64,000 nucleotides of DNA from Limosilactobacillus fermentum (lineage in GTDB: Bacteria > Bacillota > Bacilli > Lactobacillales > Lactobacillaceae): the NCBI RefSeq assembly GCF_013394085.1, contig NZ_CP040910.1, positions 188,884 to 252,883 on the forward strand, in the 5' to 3' direction. Positions 58,008 to 64,000 of the stretch are shown here, one piece after another. Position 1 is the first letter of the stretch. Every line of letters begins with the position of its first letter. The notes beneath the pieces are model-generated. The model worked only from the letters and a program-made list of their open reading frames with translations. It was not told where the DNA came from and did not search any database. Both the position numbers and the translations under genes were made by a program.

Positions 58008-59870
58008 ATGTTAATAAATAGACGATTGGTTTATCATTTGATCCAAGCGATAATGGCGGCGACCCTCACTGTGGGGATCGCCGCTCCTGCCGTGGTAACA
58101 CTGGGCACGACACCCCTGGTGGCTAAGGCCGCTGATCAGAAGTATCAGTATGGAACTTACGACGTGCAGACGTCCTTTAAAAAGCAAGACGACCAGAACC
58201 AGGACTCCCTGGCCCAGGGCTTTTTAAATAAGGGCGCCACGCTAGTAGTGGAAAACGGTAAGCTCCAGCTGAAGATCACGACCACCAACGACGGGGGTAA
58301 ATACATTAAGGATATGAAAGTCGACGGGCAAACCGAGTACGCTACGATCGACCACGACGGCAACAACGCCACCATCACCTTTACCCTGCCTAACACCAGC
58401 GGTAGCTACCTGATCGACATGAACTTGAACACGCCGATGGGGGCCATGAGCCAAAAGGCCTACTTAAAGGTCGACTTTTCGACCGTTAAGACCCAGGCGG
58501 CGGCCAGCTCCAGTTCGTCTAGTGCCGCTAGTTCAGCTTCCAGCGCTAGTGCTAGTGCGGCTAGCTCCAGCAGTTCGAGCACCAAGGCGGCAACGGCTAG
58601 CTCCAGTGCCACTAGTTCCAGCACCCAAGCTAGTTCCACCAAGGCGAGTTCGAACACGTCAACGACCCAGCCTAGTTCGGCCACCAATACCGATAACGCT
58701 GAAACCCGGGTCCTTTCGATCATGAAGTCCAGTGACCCGACCCAGCAATCTGCTTCGGCCGGTTTCTTTGCCAAGCAGGTGACGATTAAACAAGACGGCA
58801 ATGACTACCTGATCACCTTCACTTTGTCCAGCGGGAACGGCTACATCAAGTCGATGACTCTCAACGGCGAACAGCCAACGGCCACGACCGCTAACGGCGA
58901 TACCGGGACCTACACTTACAAGGTGAGCGCCGCCGTCTTGGCCAAGGGGAGTGCCACCCTGGCCTTTGCTTTGCAGACCCCGCTGGGCGCGATGAACGAA
59001 ACGGCGCTGGCCGTTTTCCCGGGTAAGGATCAATCAGCGGACACAATTAAAGAAGGCGCCAAAAAAGAACAAACCGATGGCGATAAAGGTAACCCTACGC
59101 TTCCAATCACCAACCAGGGTCACGCCATTGATACCACCAAGGAAGTCCAAGACGTGAAGTACGAGGTCTTAAACGCCGCCAAGTCCGGGGTGTCTGAGGC
59201 CAACGCCTACTACACCCACACTGCCCGGGTCACCAAGTCCGGCAGTGGCTACAACGTCACCCTGACGGTCAAGGTTAAGAGCGGGATCGTTTCCTTTACG
59301 CCACTTTCTGTGGGCGCCGGTCCGATCGTTAACACCACCAAGACGAGCAGTGGCGGCGATGATATCTGGACTTACACCTTCTACGTGGCCGACCCAACTG
59401 TGCTAGACAATCCGGTTGCCGCTTCGATCCGGATGAGCGTGCCGATCGCCAACATCTCCAACCAGACCTTCTCGATTTGGCTGGTCTTTGGCAAGACGGC
59501 GACGAACACCAGGAGCTACCTGGATGCGCTGTCGGGCGACGGGACCTCCGGGGGCACCCTAACCAGCACCGGGTTGACCGGGTCTGGTAGCGCCACTCCG
59601 CTCGCCGGCAGTGCCAGCCCGATGGCGACCGCCTTGCAAAGCGGGACCGGGACGGTGCAAAACTTTGACCTGGCCGCGGCCCAAAAGAAGCTTGGCAAGT
59701 ACGCGGTCAAGCCTGGCGTCTCCAAGATGGTCGAAGCCTCGCTGATTAAGTACCCAATTGCGGCCGCCTTAACCTTCTTCATTGTGGCGGCGCTAATTGT
59801 GATTGGGGTGGCGACCACCTGGCGGCAACGAATCGTGAAAAAAGTAAGGGGATTAATTCATGAAGCTTAA
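58008..59870 (+). CDS. Membrane-anchored protein with three NEAT-like domains
   Basis: About 620 residues from the ATG at 58008 (GGAGGAAG upstream). Signal peptide to about residue 40 (LVAKA), NEAT-like 1 (about 43-160), a Ser/Ala/Thr linker, NEAT-like 2 (about 240-345), NEAT-like 3 (about 385-510), a Gly/Ser spacer and a C-terminal helix with a basic tail; no LPXTG. The third-to-last-strand motifs read TPMGAMSQKAY, TPLGAMNETAL and VPIANISNQTF where heme-binding NEAT domains have YxxxY. Thus Met (domains 1 and 2) or Ile occupies the usual Tyr position. Likely passes heme between the LPQTG protein and the transporter. First gene of a five-gene operon. Confidence 0.82.
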   Translation: MLINRRLVYHLIQAIMAATLTVGIAAPAVVTLGTTPLVAKAADQKYQYGTYDVQTSFKKQDDQNQDSLAQGFLNKGATLVVENGKLQLKITTTNDGGKYIKDMKVDGQTEYATIDHDGNNATITFTLPNTSGSYLIDMNLNTPMGAMSQKAYLKVDFSTVKTQAAASSSSSSAASSASSASASAASSSSSSTKAATASSSATSSSTQASSTKASSNTSTTQPSSATNTDNAETRVLSIMKSSDPTQQSASAGFFAKQVTIKQDGNDYLITFTLSSGNGYIKSMTLNGEQPTATTANGDTGTYTYKVSAAVLAKGSATLAFALQTPLGAMNETALAVFPGKDQSADTIKEGAKKEQTDGDKGNPTLPITNQGHAIDTTKEVQDVKYEVLNAAKSGVSEANAYYTHTARVTKSGSGYNVTLTVKVKSGIVSFTPLSVGAGPIVNTTKTSSGGDDIWTYTFYVADPTVLDNPVAASIRMSVPIANISNQTFSIWLVFGKTATNTRSYLDALSGDGTSGGTLTSTGLTGSGSATPLAGSASPMATALQSGTGTVQNFDLAAAQKKLGKYAVKPGVSKMVEASLIKYPIAAALTFFIVAALIVIGVATTWRQRIVKKVRGLIHEA

Positions 59871-60651
59871 GCAATTTTTATTAACGGTGTGCACCCTGAT
59901 CGTAGCGGTGATCGGCTTCGCCAAGGTCGGGCACGCCCAAAGCGTTAGTTACCAAACCTACAAGTACGGCACCTCCACTACCTCGATGGCGGACGGCTAT
60001 TACGCCCGCCCCGCCACGGTAACGGTGTCAAACGGCGCCTACGTGGTTACGATGACCATTCGGACCGCCACTAACCTATCGGCCTGGCCGGTCGTCGTCA
60101 ACTCCATCGACGGCCAAGCCCCGCAAAACGTCACTAAGACCCAGAGCGGCGGTTACTACCTGTACAGCTACTCCTTTACCACCAAGGACTTAAGCGGGGT
60201 GATCTCCAGCAGCATCTCGATCAACGTACCGGGGGTTTACAAGGCCAACCACAACATTTCCTTTAAGTTCGACACCTCCAGTTTACCGGCCCTGTCGGGG
60301 AGCACTAGTTCAACCAGTGCCAGCGGCGCCAATTCCAGTTCGGCCACCGCGGCGGCGGGGGTGGCCAACGGGTCGTCTAGTTCGACCAGCGGCAGCAACG
60401 ACCCCCAGCTGAGCCAAAAGCTTAAAAAGTTAGAATCGCAGGCCTCCTCGCAATCGTCGGCTGCCAAGGCCAAGGAAAGCCGGCTGGCCCGCTCCACGAT
60501 CGCCCAAAACGACCGGGTCCAAGAACAAAGCCAAAAGAACCAGACCCTCTACTACTTCGTTTTAGTCGGCGGGATCCTGGGGCTCCTGATCGTGATTGCG
60601 GCCGCCGTCTACTTCGTTTGGTCCGCTAAGAAGCAAATTCCGCGCCACTAA
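59860..60651 (+). CDS. Single NEAT-like domain membrane protein (IsdC-like position)
   Basis: 263 residues. Signal peptide to about 26 (VGHA), one NEAT-like domain (about 32-145, starting YQTYKYGTSTTSMADGYY), a Ser/Gly/Ala linker, a charged helical segment and a C-terminal membrane helix (about 230-255). The SMADGYY segment corresponds to the heme-contacting 3-10 helix of NEAT domains; the YxxxY position reads VYKANHNI. Overlaps the previous gene by 11 bp. By order and size it matches IsdC, the last cell-wall relay before IsdE, but is held by a membrane helix instead of a sortase signal. Confidence 0.82.
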   Translation: MKLKQFLLTVCTLIVAVIGFAKVGHAQSVSYQTYKYGTSTTSMADGYYARPATVTVSNGAYVVTMTIRTATNLSAWPVVVNSIDGQAPQNVTKTQSGGYYLYSYSFTTKDLSGVISSSISINVPGVYKANHNISFKFDTSSLPALSGSTSSTSASGANSSSATAAAGVANGSSSSTSGSNDPQLSQKLKKLESQASSQSSAAKAKESRLARSTIAQNDRVQEQSQKNQTLYYFVLVGGILGLLIVIAAAVYFVWSAKKQIPRH

Positions 60652-60665
60652 AGGAAAAGATCGTT

Positions 60666-61544
60666 ATGAAGAAGAAATCAATTATTATCTCTTTGCTCGT
60701 CGCCCTCGTGGTTGTGATTGGGGTGGCCGTCGGGGTCAAGGCCTTCGTTGACCACCAAGCCGCTAAAAACCAGCGGATCGTGGCCACCAGCGCCGCGATT
60801 ACCGAAATCTTTGACAAGTTAGACATCGACCTAGTTGGGGTGCCAACCACTCAGGCTAAGTTGCCGAGCCGCTACAAGGACGTTACTAAGATTGGGAGCC
60901 CGATGGACCCGTCCGTCGAAAAGATCGCTTCCTTAAATCCGACCGTTGTTTACGCCGTTTCGACCTTAAAGGACCAGTACAACGACGCCTTCAAGCAACA
61001 GGCCGTGAAGGTGACCTACCTCAAACTCGACACGGTCGCCCAACTGAAGGGGACTCTGACCAGCCTGGGCAAGGAATACCACCGCACCAGCCAGGCCCAG
61101 GCCCAGATCGAAAAGATTAACAGCGCCATTACCGCCGTCAAAAAGCGGATCCACGGTCAAAAGCCGAAGGTGCTGGTGTTGATGGGGATGCCGGGGGCCG
61201 GTTACATGATCGCCACCGATAAGTCCTACGTCGGCGACCTGGTTCGGCTGGCCGGGGGGCAAAACGTCTACGCCGCTAACGGCCAGACCTACATTTCACC
61301 CAACAACGAATCCTTGGCGACCAAGAAGCCGGACGTGATCTTGCGCTTGGAACACGCCTTGCCAAACGTCACCAAGCCACAATTCGAAAAAGAATTCTCC
61401 ACCAACCCGGTTTGGAAGACGATGCCGGCGGTCAAAAACAAGCGGGTTTACGACCTCCAGCAACCGACCTTTAACGCCTCGGCCAACATGAACGCCGCCA
61501 AGGCCTTAAAGCAGGTCAGTCAGTGGCTGTACCCAAGTAAGTAA
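60666..61544 (+). CDS. isdE: Heme ABC transporter substrate-binding protein, IsdE-like
   Basis: 292 residues of the cluster-A helical-backbone binding protein fold. The axial heme ligands of S. aureus IsdE (Met78 and His229) have counterparts at Met80 in GSPMDPSVEKI and His230 in LRLEHALP, and the LMGMPGAGYMIATDKSYVGDL block is family-typical. Unlike IsdE there is no lipobox cysteine; an uncleaved N-terminal helix (about residues 6-27) seems to anchor it. Hands heme to the permease. Preceded by AAGGAAAAG. Confidence 0.88.
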   Translation: MKKKSIIISLLVALVVVIGVAVGVKAFVDHQAAKNQRIVATSAAITEIFDKLDIDLVGVPTTQAKLPSRYKDVTKIGSPMDPSVEKIASLNPTVVYAVSTLKDQYNDAFKQQAVKVTYLKLDTVAQLKGTLTSLGKEYHRTSQAQAQIEKINSAITAVKKRIHGQKPKVLVLMGMPGAGYMIATDKSYVGDLVRLAGGQNVYAANGQTYISPNNESLATKKPDVILRLEHALPNVTKPQFEKEFSTNPVWKTMPAVKNKRVYDLQQPTFNASANMNAAKALKQVSQWLYPSK

Positions 61545-61545
61545 G

Positions 61546-62472
61546 ATGAAACGTTCCGCTATTTCCTACCTCGTCCTCGCTGTTTTGTTGGTGGTCACGG
61601 TGTGGATCGCCCTGACTAACGGGGCCAGCCACTTCAGCCTCTTGAAGATGACGGCCACCGACGCCAACACCCTCTTTAACATTCGCCTGCCCCGGATCAT
61701 CACCGCTTTGATGGCCGGGGCGATGTTGTCAGTCAGCGGGGCCTTCTTCCAGGCCGCCTTGCGCAACCCGATCGCCGACCCCGGGATTATGGGGGTTTCA
61801 GCCGGCGCCGCCTTGTTCGCCTTTGTCGGGGCACTTTTGTTGCCAAGTTTTTTCTTTGGCAAGGTCGTCTTCGCCTTTGTCGGCGGGGCCCTCGCCCTAG
61901 GGGTGCTAATCTTTTTCCAACCGCAAATGGACCCATACCGCCTAATCCTGATCGGGGTGGCCTTAAACGCCACCTTCACCGGGATCGCCAGCGTCTTTTC
62001 GTCGACCAGCCAGGTGTCGTTAGGAACGGTGACCTGGCTCGGCTGCTTGACCGTGACCGTGCTCGGGATCCTCGGCTTAATCGGGGTGGTCTTGGTCACC
62101 AACTGGGGTAACTACCTCAAGGTGTCTGACGAACAACTCCGCTCCCTGGGGCTGTCGGCCGGTAAGTTACGCTTGGCCCTGCTCGGGTTAGCCGTTTTCC
62201 TAGCCACCACATCGACCGCCGTGATCGGGGTGATCGCCTTTATCGGGATCATCGTGCCCCACGTCGGCCGGGTGCTGGTGGGCCGTGACTACCGGGCCGT
62301 GGTGCCCTTTGCGGCCCTGGCCGGCGCCTGGTTGATGCTGGCCGTTGATACCATTGGACGCCTGGTGATCCAGCCGAGCGAAATCCCGGCCGCCACCTTG
62401 TTAGCGATCATCGGGGGGCCGGTTTTAATCTTCATTTTGGCCCACAAGAAGGGGGGTGCCCGCCATGTTTAA
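61546..62472 (+). CDS. isdF: Heme ABC transporter permease, FecCD/IsdF family
   Basis: 308 residues, about nine to ten helices. FecCD motifs LFNIRLPRIITALMAGAML, GAFFQAALRNPIADPGIMGVSAGA and the coupling helix GVIAFIGIIVPHVGRVLVG are clear. Starts 1 bp after the isdE-like stop and overlaps the ATPase gene by 8 bp. Confidence 0.92.
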   Translation: MKRSAISYLVLAVLLVVTVWIALTNGASHFSLLKMTATDANTLFNIRLPRIITALMAGAMLSVSGAFFQAALRNPIADPGIMGVSAGAALFAFVGALLLPSFFFGKVVFAFVGGALALGVLIFFQPQMDPYRLILIGVALNATFTGIASVFSSTSQVSLGTVTWLGCLTVTVLGILGLIGVVLVTNWGNYLKVSDEQLRSLGLSAGKLRLALLGLAVFLATTSTAVIGVIAFIGIIVPHVGRVLVGRDYRAVVPFAALAGAWLMLAVDTIGRLVIQPSEIPAATLLAIIGGPVLIFILAHKKGGARHV

Positions 62473-63226
62473 GCTTGATCACGTGACCTTTGCCTACCCG
62501 CATCAAGCCCCGTTGATTCAAGACCTGACAATCGGGGTGCCGACCGGTCAATTAACCTGCCTGGTGGGCCCCAACGGTTCGGGGAAATCGACCCTCTTTA
62601 AGCTGCTGACCCGCAGCCAAAAGCCCCAGTCCGGGACGGTGACCATGGACGGCCAAGACGTCTGGGCCTATTCGCCGCGGGAGTTTGCCCGCCAGGTGGC
62701 GATCGTCCACCAGCATAACCCGGTTTACGACGAAATTAAGGTCCGCGACCTGGTGGCGATGGGGCGCCTGCCCTACCAATCGCTGCTCAGCGACTTGCCT
62801 GCCACCGACGAAAAGGGGGAGGCGATCCTGGCCGAACTAGGCTTAACCGACCTGGTTGACCGCCCACTTTTGACCCTGTCCGGCGGCCAGCAACAGTTGG
62901 TGTGGCTAGCGGCCGCCCTCAACCAAGACGCCCAGGCGATCTTTTTGGACGAGCCGACCACCTACCTCGACCTCCACTTCCAGGTTAACTTCTTAAAGCT
63001 CTTGCAACGGATCCAAGCCCAGCGCCAGCTGACGATCGTGATGATCATCCACGACTTAAACCAGGCCCTCCAGTACGGCCAACACTGCCTACTCTTTAAG
63101 GAGGGGCAAGTGGTTGACAGTGGGGCGCCCGAACAAGTTCTGAGCGCCGAACGGGTGAGCGAGGTCTTTAACCTCGACTGTTACCAGGTGGCGACGCCGG
63201 CGGGGATGAGGTTGTTTCAAAATTAA
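62465..63226 (+). CDS. Heme/iron-complex ABC transporter ATP-binding protein
   Basis: About 253 residues from the ATG at 62465 (behind AAGGGGGGTG; a GTG at 62456 is an alternative). Walker A is GPNGSGKST, the signature is LSGGQQQLVWLA, Walker B is AIFLDEPTTYLDL and the switch His is in IIHDLNQA. Closest family is FecE/FhuC. S. aureus isd lacks a dedicated ATPase and uses FhuC; here it is part of the operon. Completes the import machinery. Confidence 0.92.
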   Translation: MFKLDHVTFAYPHQAPLIQDLTIGVPTGQLTCLVGPNGSGKSTLFKLLTRSQKPQSGTVTMDGQDVWAYSPREFARQVAIVHQHNPVYDEIKVRDLVAMGRLPYQSLLSDLPATDEKGEAILAELGLTDLVDRPLLTLSGGQQQLVWLAAALNQDAQAIFLDEPTTYLDLHFQVNFLKLLQRIQAQRQLTIVMIIHDLNQALQYGQHCLLFKEGQVVDSGAPEQVLSAERVSEVFNLDCYQVATPAGMRLFQN

Positions 63227-63265
63227 GAAGTACGAACCAACCTCCACGCTAGTCCTAGCTAAATA

Positions 63266-63312
63266 AAAACCGTCAATTCGCAAATTTGATTGCGGATTGA
63301 CGGTTTTTTTGT
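63266..63312 (+). terminator. Terminator after the heme operon
   Basis: AAACCGTCAATTCGCA pairs with TGCGGATTGACGGTTT around AATTTGAT, then TTTTTT. Between the ATPase stop and this point (63228-63262) is a decayed half of the hairpin repeat. Confidence 0.9.
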
Positions 63313-63340
63313 TTGAGGTAATTTTTTAACTATTCCACAG

Positions 63341-63459
63341 ATAACGTGCTCCCCAACCGCAGGCCTAGTGGCTAAGTCTGGCCAAAGAACGGTGCTGGCG
63401 CACCAACCGTTCGCCCTATCCTTAGCCCACGGCCTGCTTAATGGTTGGGTCGTACTTCC
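63341..63459. repeat. Interspersed hairpin repeat, copy 13
   Basis: 119 bp; outer helix GCAGGCC/GGCCTGC, tip GGTGC-TGGC-GCACC. Tandem with copy 14, from which it differs at only a few positions. Confidence 0.86.
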
Positions 63460-63461
63460 AG

Positions 63462-63579
63462 ATAACGTGCTCCCCAACCGCAGGCCTAGTGGCTAAGTCT
63501 GGCCGAAGAACGGTGCTGGCGCACCAACCGTTCGCGCTATCCTTAGCCCATGGCCTGCTTAATGGTTGGGTCGCACTTC
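63462..63579. repeat. Interspersed hairpin repeat, copy 14
   Basis: 118 bp, nearly identical to copy 13, indicating recent tandem duplication. Ends 6 bp before the stop of the convergent MFS gene. Confidence 0.86.
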
Positions 63580-63585
63580 CTTTTC

Positions 63586-64000
63586 CTAATCTTTATCCAG
63601 CGCCGAGACACCCTTTTTGATCATGAAGATGTAAACCAAGAGTGAGATAAAGACGGTGCCGGAAACGTACCAGAAGAAGCCACTTTCCAGGTGAACGGAG
63701 CGCAGCCAGAGGGCGACGTAGTTAACGGTTCCCCCGAAGATGGCAACGGTCAACCCGTACGGCAGGCCGACGCCTAACGCCCGGATTTCGGCCGGGAAGA
63801 GTTCGGCCTTCACGATCGCGTTGATCGAGGTGTACCCGGAAACGATGACCACGCCGACTAACATCAGTAAGAAGGCTTGCCAAGCTTGGGTGGCGTTGGT
63901 CAAGAGGGTGAAGAGCGGCACGGTCAAGACGGTTCCGCCGACCCCGAAGAAGATCAAGAGCGGCTTGCGGCCAATCTTATCGGATAAGTGACCGAAGACC
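63586..64000 (-). CDS. MFS transporter, C-terminal part (gene continues beyond the window)
   Basis: About 138 residues are visible, open to the window edge. The first visible block FGHLSDKIGRKPLL is the second copy of the MFS loop motif (GxLSDKxGRKP) between helices 8 and 9; NAIVKAELFPAEIRALGVGLPYG is the segment typical of the metabolite:H+ symporter group (citrate, alpha-ketoglutarate, shikimate or proline/betaine permeases). The remaining four helices and a short tail follow. Substrate cannot be assigned. Confidence 0.85.
   Translation of the reverse strand, partial: VFGHLSDKIGRKPLLIFFGVGGTVLTVPLFTLLTNATQAWQAFLLMLVGVVIVSGYTSINAIVKAELFPAEIRALGVGLPYGLTVAIFGGTVNYVALWLRSVHLESGFFWYVSGTVFISLLVYIFMIKKGVSALDKD

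Overview
The window is about 64 kb of a lactobacillus chromosome, almost certainly Limosilactobacillus fermentum. The 16S rRNA gene at 33.05-34.63 kb has the variable regions I associate with that species, coding genes favour G/C in third positions, and the gene families are typical of heterofermentative lactobacilli. AT-richer islands are insertion sequences.

Layout. 0-3.3 kb: truncated hydrolase, cyclopropane fatty acid synthase (cfa), a TetR stub and an AI-2E-family permease. 3.4-23.1 kb: purine and one-carbon genes in four blocks: fhs; purE-purK-purB; purC-S-Q-L-F-M-N-H; purD. Together they encode every step from PRPP to IMP plus the PurB steps, and PurR-type boxes precede three of the blocks. 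Between purB and purC lie two zinc-ribbon membrane proteins, an SDR/GH3 fusion pseudogene and an HxlR regulator. 23.2-25.0 kb: IS200/IS605-type element with TnpA and TnpB. 25.2-28.3 kb: gpmA, an aminotransferase and a membrane protein. 28.7-31.4 kb: a copper operon with a CopY-type operator, two small cupredoxins and a CPC-type ATPase without its own N-terminal metal-binding domain. 31.6-32.5 kb: MFS remnant and nucleoside deoxyribosyltransferase. 32.7-38.3 kb: rRNA operon (16S, tRNA-Ile, tRNA-Ala, 23S, 5S, tRNA-Thr) with tandem P1/P2 promoters. 38.5-54.3 kb: insertion-sequence island (two IS30-type elements plus an inverted IS30 fragment, one IS3/IS150-type, one ISL3, two more IS200/IS605 elements) around a LacS-like permease and its LacI-type regulator, a nitroreductase, and a graveyard of deletion-fused oxidoreductase and hydrolase genes. 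54.3-55.8 kb: CadD-like and DMT transporters. 56.3-63.2 kb: an Isd-like heme acquisition locus (LPQTG-anchored NEAT-like protein, two membrane-anchored NEAT-like proteins, IsdE-like binding protein, permease, ATPase). 63.6 kb to the end: partial MFS transporter.

The most interesting non-coding signal is a family of about 115-128 bp hairpin repeats, with about a dozen near-complete copies and several halves or remnants, in intergenic gaps outside the IS island. All three helices show compensatory base changes between copies, so the folded structure rather than the primary sequence appears to be maintained. The most interesting protein-level signals are the heme locus, whose NEAT-like domains lack the canonical tyrosine motif and which carries a near-match to the lactococcal HrtR heme-sensor operator, and the copper operon, where the ATPase metal-binding domain is a separate gene. 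A third theme is repeated deletion: several pseudogenes are in-frame or near in-frame fusions of unrelated genes.
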